DNA of 52,011 nucleotides from Methanothermobacter sp049720995. GTDB lineage: Archaea; Methanobacteriota; Methanobacteria; Methanobacteriales; Methanothermobacteraceae. Below, in pieces: positions 34,697 to 42,418 of the stretch. Position numbers and translations under genes: made by a program. Positions within the stretch are counted from its first letter, which is position 1. Each line of letters opens with the position of its first letter. The DNA lies in assembly GCF_049720995.1 (NCBI RefSeq), contig NZ_JBNASF010000011.1, positions 1-52,011 of the forward strand. The letters are read 5' to 3'. The notes under the pieces are model-generated. The model searched no databases and was not told the DNA's origin. It was given only the letters and a program-made list of their open reading frames with translations.

Positions 34697-35203
34697 ATGG
34701 AGGGACAGCTGGGAGACGAGGTTGTAACCATAAAACCGGACCCGGATGCAAGGAGGCTGCACGGCAAGAGCCACTACGGTAAACTCTATGAGGACAGACT
34801 GCAGATTTCACTGATTGAGGCAGCGCACCTCATGGAGAGGGGTAAACTCACACTTAGGAGGGACGACGATGAGGTCTCAATGGAGGAATTCATATCACTC
34901 CTGGCTGAGAGGGGCCTCTACGGCAAGTACCTGGTCTACAGGGACCTCAGAAACAGGGGTTACATCGTAAAAACAGGTTTCAAGTACGGTGCAGAGTTTA
35001 GACTGTATGAGAGGGGAGGGGCTCCAGGCAGGACACACTCGGCATACCTTGTGAGGGTTATATCTGAGAATGACACGATCCATGCCCTGGACTTTTCAAG
35101 CTACGTTAGGGTGGCCCATGGTGTGAACAAGAAGCTCCTCCTGGCCTTCCTGGATGATGAAGAGGATGTAACCTACTACCTTGTTGACTGGATAAGACCA
35201 TAA
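34697..35203 (+). CDS. endA: tRNA-splicing endonuclease, alpha4 type
   Basis: Cleaves the bulge-helix-bulge of tRNA introns. At 168 residues it is a single-unit enzyme of the homotetrameric class. The C-terminal catalytic domain shows FKYGAEFRLYERGG (catalytic Tyr), VRVAHGVNKKLLLAFLDDE (catalytic His and Lys) and YYLVDWIRP at the end, as expected. The ATG follows GAGGGG. trpS starts 15 bases after its stop. Confidence 0.94.
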   Translation: MEGQLGDEVVTIKPDPDARRLHGKSHYGKLYEDRLQISLIEAAHLMERGKLTLRRDDDEVSMEEFISLLAERGLYGKYLVYRDLRNRGYIVKTGFKYGAEFRLYERGGAPGRTHSAYLVRVISENDTIHALDFSSYVRVAHGVNKKLLLAFLDDEEDVTYYLVDWIRP

Positions 35204-35218
35204 GTGCAGGTGATATGA

Positions 35219-36313
35219 TTGATAGACCCGTGGGGATCAGCAAACCTTGAATACATGGATCTTATTGAAAAATTCGGTGTAAGGCCATTCAGTGAAGTCC
35301 TGGAGGATGTACCTGAACCCAGCTGGCTCATGAGGAGGGGTATTGTCTTCGGGCACAGGGACTATGACAGGATAATTGAGGCCATAATGAGTGGCAGTGA
35401 CTTTGCAGTTGTAACAGGGATGATGCCAAGTGGTAGAATGCACATAGGCCACAAGATGATCGTGGACCAGCTCAGGTGGTACGATAAACTGGGTGCCGAG
35501 ATATTCATACCGATAGCCGACCTGGAGGCCTACTCGGCCAGGGGCATTGACTTTGAGACCTCAAGGAGGATAGCCATCGAGGAGTACATTGCAGGCTACA
35601 TTGCACTGGGACTTGACCTCACAAAGGATAACATACACGTCTACCTCCAGTCAGAGAACATCATGGTGGAGGATCTTGCATATGTCCTTGCAGGGAAGGT
35701 CAACTTCAATGAACTGAGGGCAATATATGGCTTCACAGGATCAACAAGCATGGCCCACATGTACGCACCCATAATACAGGTTGCAGATATACTCCACCCC
35801 CAGCTTGAGGAGCTTGGGGGGCCGAAACCCACCGTTGTCCCTGTTGGCCCTGACCAGGACCCCCACATAAGGCTCACAAGGGACATAGCAGGGAGGTTCA
35901 GGGAGAAGTACGGCTTCATTTTACCATCATCAACCTATCACAGATTCATGGGGGGCCTCACCGGCGGCAAGATGTCAAGCAGCAGGCCAAAATCTGCTAT
36001 CTTCCTGAGTGACACTCCAGAGGAGGCTGAGGAGAAGATAAGGAATGCCAGGACAGGTGGAAGGGAGACCCTTAAGGAGCAGAGGGAACTTGGGGGTGTC
36101 CCTGAGGATTGCATAATCTATGAGACCCTCCTCTATCACATGTCGGGATCTGATCCTGAACTTGAGGAGATCTATGAATCCTGCAGAAACGGTACACTTA
36201 TGTGTGGGGAGTGCAAAAATAATACTGCAGAGTTTATCAGGAAGTTCTTTGAGGAGCTTTCCAGAAAAAGAAAGAAGGCCCTTTCCACTGCGGGGAGGGT
36301 GCTTGAGGGGTAA
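35219..36313 (+). CDS. trpS: Tryptophanyl-tRNA synthetase
   Basis: Class I synthetase charging tRNA-Trp. It shows the HIGH-type motif in GMMPSGRMHIGHKM and the KMSKS-type motif GKMSSSRPKSA, plus the archaeal/eukaryal N-terminal extension (IDPWGSANLEYMDLIEKFGV). The start is TTG at 35219 with GGTGAT four bases upstream; a nearby ATG at 35215 is out of frame. The length (364 aa) is normal. It is co-directional with endA and overlaps closely with the following SpoIIM-like gene. Confidence 0.96.
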   Translation: MIDPWGSANLEYMDLIEKFGVRPFSEVLEDVPEPSWLMRRGIVFGHRDYDRIIEAIMSGSDFAVVTGMMPSGRMHIGHKMIVDQLRWYDKLGAEIFIPIADLEAYSARGIDFETSRRIAIEEYIAGYIALGLDLTKDNIHVYLQSENIMVEDLAYVLAGKVNFNELRAIYGFTGSTSMAHMYAPIIQVADILHPQLEELGGPKPTVVPVGPDQDPHIRLTRDIAGRFREKYGFILPSSTYHRFMGGLTGGKMSSSRPKSAIFLSDTPEEAEEKIRNARTGGRETLKEQRELGGVPEDCIIYETLLYHMSGSDPELEEIYESCRNGTLMCGECKNNTAEFIRKFFEELSRKRKKALSTAGRVLEG

Positions 36314-36314
36314 A

Positions 36315-36947
36315 ATGAAGAAGGAGAAGTATGAGGGGACACTGGCTTACCTTATGAGGAGCAATGAGACCTTCATCCTGGCCTCAACCTTCCTGTTCCT
36401 CATATCCCTTTTTGCAGGATACGCTTTCTCAGGGGCCATCGAGCCGTTACTGAAGCCAATGATGGATGAGTTCAGAAGGAGCATAGCGGAGGGTGAACTG
36501 AAACTCTCAACGGTTTCGATATTCTTTCACAATCTCCAGGCCGCCCTGCTGATCTATGGAGGAGGTCTGCTTCTGGGGGTTTTCACGGCACTGTTCCTTA
36601 TAATAAATGGTCTTTTCATAGGGTTCTTTGCGTCACAGGCCCCACTGGGGGACTTCATAATTCTGACGGCCCCCCATGGAATATTTGAGATTCCAGGACT
36701 GATAATTGCAGGGGCGGCTGGTTTCAGGCTTGCAAGTTTCACCTACCACTTCTTCAGCGACCTCTTCACCGAGACATGGTACGGTTCCTTTATGGAAAGG
36801 CTGGTCCATTTCTTCGAGAGGAATCAGGATGAGCTTCAGGAATCCATCATGCTCCTTGGTATAGGGGTTCTGTTCCTTGTGGTGGCGGCATTCGTTGAGG
36901 CAAACCTGACACTTGGAATCTACAACTACATAAAGGCATCAATATAG
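36315..36947 (+). CDS. SpoIIM-like (DUF95) multi-pass membrane protein
   Basis: A 210-residue integral membrane protein related to bacterial stage II sporulation protein M, whose archaeal members have unknown function. Hydrophobic segments can be seen at FILASTFLFLISLFAGYAF, ALLIYGGGLLLGVFTALFLI, the GLFIGFFASQ to APHGIFEIPGLIIAGAAGF region (a family hallmark), and IMLLGIGVLFLVVAAFV near the end. The ATG at 36315 begins one base after the trpS stop, and GAGGGG within the end of trpS acts as SD; longer upstream frames only overlap trpS. Confidence 0.85.
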   Translation: MKKEKYEGTLAYLMRSNETFILASTFLFLISLFAGYAFSGAIEPLLKPMMDEFRRSIAEGELKLSTVSIFFHNLQAALLIYGGGLLLGVFTALFLIINGLFIGFFASQAPLGDFIILTAPHGIFEIPGLIIAGAAGFRLASFTYHFFSDLFTETWYGSFMERLVHFFERNQDELQESIMLLGIGVLFLVVAAFVEANLTLGIYNYIKASI

Positions 36948-36998
36948 GCAGGGGATCCTCAGGAGGGACCCCCTTGATTTATTCTGATAATACATTCA

Positions 36999-38219
36999 AT
37001 GGATGGTGACTATGTGATAAGGTGCATATCATGTGGTAAGGAGTATGAGCTAAACGAGATCATATACACCTGCAGTGAATGCGGGTCAGTACTGGAGGTT
37101 GAATGTGAAGTCCAGGTTTCAAGGGACACATTCAGCTGCAGAAGGCAGAACATGTGGAAGTACAGGGAGTTCATGCCTGTGGACCCCTCAAGGATAGTGA
37201 GCCTTGATGAGGGGGGAACACCATTTGTCAGGTGCGATAACATTGGGGGAGAACTTGGCATTGAACTCCACGTGAAGGTGGAGGGCTCCAACCCGACAGG
37301 TAGCTTCAAGGACAGGGGTATGAGTGTCGGTATCACAAAGGCAGTTGAACTGGGCGTTGATACGGTGGGGTGCGCATCAACCGGCAATACATCTGCTTCC
37401 CTCGCAGCCTACGCGGCAAGGGCGGGTCTCGGTTGTGTGGTACTTCTCCCTTCAGGTAAGGTTGCTCTTGGCAAACTTGCACAGGCTATGTTCCATGGTG
37501 CCCAGGTTTTATCTGTCAGGGGGAACTTCGATGAGGCCCTTGAGGCGGTAACGGAACTTGCCCTCATGGGGGAACTCTACCTCCTCAACTCGGTTAACCC
37601 CTTCAGGCTTGAGGGGCAGAAGACCATAGGCTTTGAGATAGTGGATGACCTTGGCTGGGAGTCCCCGGACCGCATCATCCTCCCTGTTGGTAACGCAGGG
37701 AACATATCGGCCATATGGAAGGGTATCTCAGAGTTCCACAGGGCGGGCTTCATTGATGAAAGGCCAATGATGACAGGTATACAGGCAGAGGGTGCCGCAC
37801 CGGTAGTTGAGGCTTTCCGGAAGGGTAAGATGGAGATTGACCCTGTTAAGAATCCTGAGACTGTTGCAACCGCCATAAGGATTGGGGCGCCTGTGAGTTA
37901 CCTCAAGGCCCTGAGGGCCATCTATGAGTCAGATGGATATGCTGAGACAGTCACCGATGAGGAGATCCTATCTGCCCAGAAACTCCTTGCAAGGAGGGAG
38001 GGTATAGGTGTTGAACCGGCTTCTGCAGCATCCATAGCAGGCTTGCTGAAACTGGTGGAGGAGGGTGTCATTGACAGGGGCGAGCGGGTGGTCTGCGTTG
38101 TAACAGGTCATGTACTTAAGGATCCTGACACCGCCATAAGGGCTTCAACAGAACCTGTTGAGGTTGAACCCGATATAAACCAGCTCAGGTCCGTTATAAA
38201 GAAAAAGGGGGCAGTATAG
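36999..38219 (+). CDS. thrC: Threonine synthase
   Basis: PLP enzyme converting O-phosphohomoserine to threonine. An N-terminal zinc ribbon (CISCGKEYELNEIIYTCSEC) precedes the fold-type II core. The PLP lysine is in NPTGSFKDRGMSVG; GCASTGNTSASLAAYAARAG and LPVGNAGNISAIW bind the cofactor phosphate and substrate. The length (406 aa) is normal. No clear SD lies before the ATG at 36999, so the leader may be very short. A hairpin terminator follows the stop. Confidence 0.95.
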   Translation: MDGDYVIRCISCGKEYELNEIIYTCSECGSVLEVECEVQVSRDTFSCRRQNMWKYREFMPVDPSRIVSLDEGGTPFVRCDNIGGELGIELHVKVEGSNPTGSFKDRGMSVGITKAVELGVDTVGCASTGNTSASLAAYAARAGLGCVVLLPSGKVALGKLAQAMFHGAQVLSVRGNFDEALEAVTELALMGELYLLNSVNPFRLEGQKTIGFEIVDDLGWESPDRIILPVGNAGNISAIWKGISEFHRAGFIDERPMMTGIQAEGAAPVVEAFRKGKMEIDPVKNPETVATAIRIGAPVSYLKALRAIYESDGYAETVTDEEILSAQKLLARREGIGVEPASAASIAGLLKLVEEGVIDRGERVVCVVTGHVLKDPDTAIRASTEPVEVEPDINQLRSVIKKKGAV

Positions 38220-38262
38220 AAACTTAAATTTTTTATGAATATTTTTTCTGTTTAAGTTTTTC
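38220..38262 (+). terminator. Terminator after thrC
   Basis: AAACTTAAA (38220-38228) and TTTAAGTTT (38251-38259) are perfect inverted repeats around a T-rich loop, followed by more T. A second inverted repeat TGGAGG/CCTCCA lies at about 38282-38306. Together they separate thrC from the histone gene. Confidence 0.5.
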
Positions 38263-38383
38263 TATTTTTCATTAAACCACTTGGAGGTTAATCTCTCACC
38301 CTCCAGCCACTTGTGAATATACTGATTCTGTTTAGGTGCCCCATGGACCAATAAATGGGCCAGAGAGACCTTCAGATTAGCGA

Positions 38384-38395
38384 TATATTTATATA
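38384..38395 (+). promoter_or_regulatory. TATA box of the histone gene
   Basis: TATATTTATATA is a strong archaeal TATA element about 46-57 bases before the histone ATG, predicting initiation near 38418. Confidence 0.6.
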
Positions 38396-38440
38396 GGATA
38401 ATATGAATAGATTATATTACATAAAATGAGGTGGTTAATT

Positions 38441-38644
38441 ATGGAATTGCCAATAGCTCCAATTGGAAGAATAATAAAGAATGCCGGTGCAGAGAGGGTA
38501 AGTGATGATGCAAGGGAAGCCCTTGCAAAAGTGCTTGAAGCCAAAGGTGAAGAGATAGCTCTTAACGCAGTTAAACTTGCAAAACATGCTGGAAGAAAAA
38601 CTGTTAAGGCTTCTGACATTGAACTGGCAGCTAAGAGGATGTAA
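38441..38644 (+). CDS. Archaeal histone
   Basis: A 67-residue histone-fold DNA-packaging protein. It begins MELPIAPIGRIIKNAGAERV and contains DDAREALAKVLEAKGEEIA and AGRKTVKASDIELAAKRM, matching the HMf/HMt family over its whole length. Methanothermobacter carries several such paralogues and this looks like HMtB or a close copy. The start is ATG at 38441 with GGTG seven bases upstream; an in-frame ATG at 38426 would add MRWLI and is unlikely. It is probably a single-gene transcript, bounded by its own TATA box and terminator. Confidence 0.96.
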   Translation: MELPIAPIGRIIKNAGAERVSDDAREALAKVLEAKGEEIALNAVKLAKHAGRKTVKASDIELAAKRM

Positions 38645-38673
38645 TTCTCACATACATCCATCATTCATTCCCT

Positions 38674-38690
38674 TTTTGCCCGCGGCAAAA
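38674..38690. terminator. Hairpin after the histone gene
   Basis: TTTTGCC, a three-base loop CGC, and GGCAAAA form a perfect seven-base stem 30 bases after the histone stop. It can act in either direction. Confidence 0.5.
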
Positions 38691-38804
38691 CTTTATATGT
38701 GATGAACCCACAATTTTATTTAATCCTTGTTTTCCTGGGTGTCTCAGGGGATTATCCGGGATTAATCTAAGTACGATTTCTGATGAAAATCTGTATCCAG
38801 CAAG

Positions 38805-38933
38805 TTTTATATAAGGAGAACATATAAAGGGTACTACCCACCTCATGTTAATCCATAATTTGGATTAGTTGTCCAGATTGGTGTAATTACCGATGGATGG
38901 TAGAAAAACCAGATGAAAAAGGAGGTAAATAAC
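38805..38933 (+). promoter_or_regulatory. Promoter and leader of the L7Ae ribosomal cluster
   Basis: TTTTATATAA (38805-38814) is a strong TATA element. A transcription start near 38836 would give a leader of about 95 bases, long for this genome. Near its end TGGT and ACCA form a small stem, with GA on both flanking sides. This recalls the tandem G-A pairs of a kink-turn, the motif bound by L7Ae itself. The SD AGGAGGT follows at once. Confidence 0.4.
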
Positions 38934-39305
38934 ATGGCAAAGGCAATCTATGTGAAATTTGATGTACCGAAGGAACTGGCTGACAAGGCCGCAGAGGCAC
39001 TTGAAATAGCCAGGGAAACAGGTAAGATATCAAAGGGTACAAACGAGGTTACCAAGGCGGTTGAAAGAGGAGTCGCACAGCTTGTACTTGTGGCTGAGGA
39101 TGTTGAACCAGCCGAAATCGTGGCTCACCTCCCGCTCCTTGCAGAGGAAAAGGAAATACCATACATATACCTTCCAACCAAGGATGAACTGGGTGCAGCT
39201 GCAGGTCTCAACGTCGGCACAGCATCAGCAGCCATAGTTGAAGCCGGCGATGCCGAAGACCTCATAAACGAAATAATAGAGAAGGTTGAAGAACTTAAAA
39301 AATAG
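38934..39305 (+). CDS. rpl7ae: Ribosomal protein L7Ae
   Basis: A 123-residue kink-turn-binding protein shared by the ribosome, box C/D and H/ACA guide RNPs and RNase P. GTNEVTKAVERGVAQLVLVA is the RNA-binding signature, followed by EDVEPAEIVAHLPLLAEE. The ATG has AGGAGGT eight bases upstream; an in-frame ATG at 38913 would add MKKEVNN and would include the SD. First gene of a long cluster of translation and transcription genes on the plus strand. Confidence 0.97.
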   Translation: MAKAIYVKFDVPKELADKAAEALEIARETGKISKGTNEVTKAVERGVAQLVLVAEDVEPAEIVAHLPLLAEEKEIPYIYLPTKDELGAAAGLNVGTASAAIVEAGDAEDLINEIIEKVEELKK

Positions 39306-39307
39306 AT

Positions 39308-39328
39308 GAAAGGCAGAAAAAGCCTTTC
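39308..39328 (+). terminator. Hairpin between rpl7ae and rps28e
   Basis: GAAAGGC (39308-39314) and GCCTTTC (39322-39328) form a perfect seven-base stem with an A-rich seven-base loop, three bases after the L7Ae stop. It may reduce read-through or stabilise the upstream mRNA so that L7Ae is made in excess. Confidence 0.45.
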
Positions 39329-39354
39329 ACTTTCAATTTAATAAAGGTGGTTTA

Positions 39355-39561
39355 ATGGAGGAAGCAACTCCAGCAGAGGTTATTGAGGTTCTGAAGAGAA
39401 CCGGGATGACTGGAGAGGTAATGCAGGTCAAGTGCAGAATCCTTGATGGAAGAGATAAGGGAAGGATACTCACAAGGAACGTCATGGGTCCAATAAGGGA
39501 AGGCGATATCCTTATGCTCCTTGACACAATCAGAGAGGCAAAGGAAATCAGGACCCCCTGA
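39355..39561 (+). CDS. rps28e: Ribosomal protein S28e
   Basis: A 68-residue small-subunit protein. TPAEVIEVLKRTGMTGEVMQ and the C-terminal NVMGPIREGDILMLLDTIRE match the S28e family along its full length. The ATG has GGTGG upstream. It is followed by L24e and Ndk, the standard archaeal order. Confidence 0.96.
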   Translation: MEEATPAEVIEVLKRTGMTGEVMQVKCRILDGRDKGRILTRNVMGPIREGDILMLLDTIREAKEIRTP

Positions 39562-39579
39562 TCAGGCAGGTGTTTGTAA

Positions 39580-39741
39580 ATGAGAGTCTGTTCATTCTGC
39601 CATGAAGAAATAGAGCCAGGTACAGGAAAGATGTACGTTAAGAAGGACGGCACAATCTATTTCTTCTGCAGCAGCAAATGCGAGAAAAACATGATCAAAC
39701 TGGGAAGGGTTCCAAGAAAAGTTAAATGGGTTAAAAAATGA
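39580..39741 (+). CDS. rpl24e: Ribosomal protein L24e
   Basis: A 53-residue zinc-finger protein of the large subunit. CSFC near the start and CSSKC later provide four metal Cys; the sequence ends GRVPRKVKWVKK. The ATG is preceded by CAGGTG. Its stop overlaps the ndk start (ATGA overlap). Confidence 0.95.
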   Translation: MRVCSFCHEEIEPGTGKMYVKKDGTIYFFCSSKCEKNMIKLGRVPRKVKWVKK

Positions 39742-40193
39742 TGGAAAAAAGCTTTGTAATGTTGAAACCTGACGCAGTAAAGAGGCGCCTCGCAGGAAGG
39801 ATAATATCCAGGTTCGAGGATAAGGGACTCAAGATAGTCGCTGCCAGGATGCTCCAGATCCCTGAGGACCTTGCAATGGAACACTACCAGGAACACAGGG
39901 AGAAACCATTCTTCAGGGACCTTGTGGACTACATCACATCAGCACCCGTACTTGCAATGGTCATAGAGGGTAAGGACTGCATCTCCATCATAAGAAAGAT
40001 GGTGGGAGCAACAAACCCTGCAGAGGCAGAACTCGGAACAATCAGGGGAGACTTCGCCCTTGAAACAGGTAGAAATATAATCCATGCCTCAGATTCTCCA
40101 GAATCAGCTGAAAGGGAGATTAAACTTTTCTTTAAGGAATCAGAAATTTGCAGCTACGAGATGCCTGATAGGGAAATGGTATACGAGGAATGA
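39738..40193 (+). CDS. ndk: Nucleoside diphosphate kinase
   Basis: Transfers the gamma phosphate between nucleoside triphosphates and diphosphates by a phospho-histidine. The active-site segment RNIIHASDSPESAEREI is present, along with MLKPDAVKRRLAGRIISRFE at the start. 151 residues, normal. The ATG overlaps the L24e stop, and its own stop region overlaps the frame of infB; the cluster is translationally coupled. Confidence 0.97.
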   Translation: MMEKSFVMLKPDAVKRRLAGRIISRFEDKGLKIVAARMLQIPEDLAMEHYQEHREKPFFRDLVDYITSAPVLAMVIEGKDCISIIRKMVGATNPAEAELGTIRGDFALETGRNIIHASDSPESAEREIKLFFKESEICSYEMPDREMVYEE

Positions 40194-40207
40194 ACGCGGA
40201 GATTTCA

Positions 40208-41992
40208 ATGAAAATCAGATCACCCATAGTTTCAGTACTCGGACATGTGGATCACGGGAAAACCACCCTCCTTGACCATATAAGGGGCAGTGCAGTTGCC
40301 GCAAGGGAGGCGGGCGGTATAACCCAGCACATAGGGGCCACAGAGATACCCATGGATGTCATTGAAAACATATGCGGAGATTTCCTTAAAAAATTCTCAA
40401 TCAGGGAGACGCTGCCAGGACTCTTCTTCATAGACACCCCTGGACATGAAGCGTTCACAACCCTCCGTAAACGTGGGGGGGCCCTTGCAGACCTTGCAAT
40501 ACTCATCGTTGACATAAATGAGGGATTCAAGCCCCAGACCCAGGAGGCTCTCAACATCCTCAAGATGTACAGGACACCCTTTGTGGTGGCTGCAAACAAG
40601 ATAGACAGGATCCACGGCTGGAGGGCCACTGAAGGCTTGCCCTTCATGGAGACATTCAGCAAACAGGACATTCAGGTCCAGCAGAAACTGGACACAAAGG
40701 TCTATGAACTTGTGGGCAGGCTCCACGAGGAGGGCTTCGAATCAGAGAGGTTCGACAGGGTAACCAACTTCGCCTCACAGGTCAGCATAATACCCATAAG
40801 TGCGGTGACCGGAGAGGGAATACCCGAACTCCTAACAATGCTCATGGGACTTGCACAGCAGTACCTCAGGGAACAGCTGAAAATTGAGGAGGATTCCCCT
40901 GCGAAGGGGACCATCCTTGAGGTTAAGGAGGAGACAGGTCTCGGGATGACAATAGATGCGGTCATCTATGACGGCATACTCCGTAAGGACGATACCATCG
41001 CAATGATGACATCAACGGATGTCATATTCACAAGGATAAGGTCCCTCCTGAAACCCAGACCCCTCGAGGAGATGAGGGAGTCCAGGAAGAAGTTCCAGAA
41101 GGTGGACGAGGTGGTGGCTGCTGCGGGTATAAAGATCGTGGCACCCGACATCGATGATGTAATGGCGGGTTCACCCCTCCGTGTCGTCACGGATCCAGAG
41201 AAGGTCAGAGAAGAGATACTCAGTGAAATAGAGGACATCAAGATAGACACCGACGAGGCAGGTGTGGTTGTAAAGGCCGATACCCTGGGGTCCCTTGAAG
41301 CGGTGGTGAAGATACTGAGGGACATGGATGTCCCCATCAAGGTGGCTGACATAGGGGACGTTTCAAGGAGGGACGTTGTGAATGCAGGAATATCCCTCCA
41401 GGAGGACAGGGTCTACGGGGCTATAATAGCCTTCAACGTGAAGGTGATCCCATCAGCGGCCCAGGAACTCAAAAACTCAGATATCAAACTCTTCCAGGGA
41501 AACGTCATCTACAGGCTCATGGAAGAATATGAGGAATGGGTCAGGGCCATTGAGGAAGAGAAGAAGAGAAGGTGGATGGATGCAATTATAAAACCTGCAA
41601 GCATAAGGCTGATCCCTAAACTTGTCTTCAGGCAGAGCAAACCTGCAATCGGTGGCGTTGAGGTCCTTGCAGGTGTCATAAAGCAGGATTACCCCCTCAT
41701 GAACGAGGAAGGAGAAACTGTGGGTACAGTTGAGAGCATGCAGGATAAGGGTAAAAACCTCAAATCAGCATCACGCGGCCAGAAGGTTGCAATGGCAATC
41801 AAGGACGCCGCTTACGGGAAGACGATCAATGAGGGCGACACGCTCTACGTTGACGTACCCGAGAACCACTACAGAATACTCGTGGATGAACTTTCAGGGG
41901 ATCTGACAGAGGAAGAACTTGGTCTTCTGGAGAAGATAGCGGAGATCAAGAGGAAGAAGAATCCTGACTGGGGAATGAAGGCACCATTTTAA
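40208..41992 (+). CDS. infB: Translation initiation factor aIF5B (IF2-like)
   Basis: GTPase that promotes subunit joining in translation initiation. G1 is GHVDHGKTTLLDHI, G3 is DTPGHEAF, and G4 is ANKIDR, followed by the domain II-IV regions typical of archaeal and eukaryal factors. Start at ATG 40208 (MKIRSPIVSVL) with GGAG upstream; the frame also contains an ATG at 40190 overlapping ndk. About 594 residues, normal. No intein is present. Confidence 0.96.
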   Translation: MKIRSPIVSVLGHVDHGKTTLLDHIRGSAVAAREAGGITQHIGATEIPMDVIENICGDFLKKFSIRETLPGLFFIDTPGHEAFTTLRKRGGALADLAILIVDINEGFKPQTQEALNILKMYRTPFVVAANKIDRIHGWRATEGLPFMETFSKQDIQVQQKLDTKVYELVGRLHEEGFESERFDRVTNFASQVSIIPISAVTGEGIPELLTMLMGLAQQYLREQLKIEEDSPAKGTILEVKEETGLGMTIDAVIYDGILRKDDTIAMMTSTDVIFTRIRSLLKPRPLEEMRESRKKFQKVDEVVAAAGIKIVAPDIDDVMAGSPLRVVTDPEKVREEILSEIEDIKIDTDEAGVVVKADTLGSLEAVVKILRDMDVPIKVADIGDVSRRDVVNAGISLQEDRVYGAIIAFNVKVIPSAAQELKNSDIKLFQGNVIYRLMEEYEEWVRAIEEEKKRRWMDAIIKPASIRLIPKLVFRQSKPAIGGVEVLAGVIKQDYPLMNEEGETVGTVESMQDKGKNLKSASRGQKVAMAIKDAAYGKTINEGDTLYVDVPENHYRILVDELSGDLTEEELGLLEKIAEIKRKKNPDWGMKAPF

Positions 41993-42013
41993 TTGAAGAA
42001 AGGAGGAGATATA

Positions 42014-42394
42014 TTGGCATTTAAGGTTGTGATTTCAGATAAGGAGAAGAGTGTCCAGATGGAGGTAGAACCATCAGAATCAAGGGCCCTCATTGGCCTC
42101 ACAATAGGGGATGAATTCGATGGTTCAGTAATAGGCCTCAAAGGATACAGACTGAAAATCACAGGTGGAAGCGATAAGAACGGTTTCCCAATGAAGAAGA
42201 CTGTGCCCGGTGCAAGGAGAGTTAGAAGCCTTGTATCAGGTGGCGTGGGGTACAAACCTGCACGTAAGGGTGAGAGGAGAAGGAAAACATTCAGGGGAAA
42301 CACTGTATCAGAGGACATAGTACAGATAAACACCGTGGTTATCGAAAAGGGTGAAAAGCCACTTGAAGAGCTTCTTGGCGCCGATGAGGAATAA
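42014..42394 (+). CDS. rps6e: Ribosomal protein S6e
   Basis: A 126-residue small-subunit protein. FKVVISDKEKSVQMEVEPSE at the start and GFPMKKTVPGARRVRSLVSG and RKGERRRKTFRGNTVSEDI match the family. The start is TTG at 42014, with AGGAGG exactly seven bases upstream; a further in-frame TTG at 41993 lies before the SD and can be rejected. It is followed by the aIF2 gamma gene. Confidence 0.95.
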   Translation: MAFKVVISDKEKSVQMEVEPSESRALIGLTIGDEFDGSVIGLKGYRLKITGGSDKNGFPMKKTVPGARRVRSLVSGGVGYKPARKGERRRKTFRGNTVSEDIVQINTVVIEKGEKPLEELLGADEE

Positions 42395-42418
42395 TAAAAG
42401 ATTTTATAGGTGTAATCC

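Noticed and set aside
34516..34782. 88-residue plus-strand frame between the hexuloisomerase and endA genes
   Set aside because: It overlaps both real genes in other frames and its sequence has no family features.
36120..36314. Upstream extension of the SpoIIM-like frame
   Set aside because: It lies inside trpS in another frame; the ATG at 36315 with GAGGGG is the natural start.
38699..38785. GTGATGA and a later CTGATGA resembling boxes C and C'/D of a guide RNA
   Set aside because: Spacing is far longer than in archaeal C/D RNAs, no box D lies at the right distance, and no terminal stem is seen.
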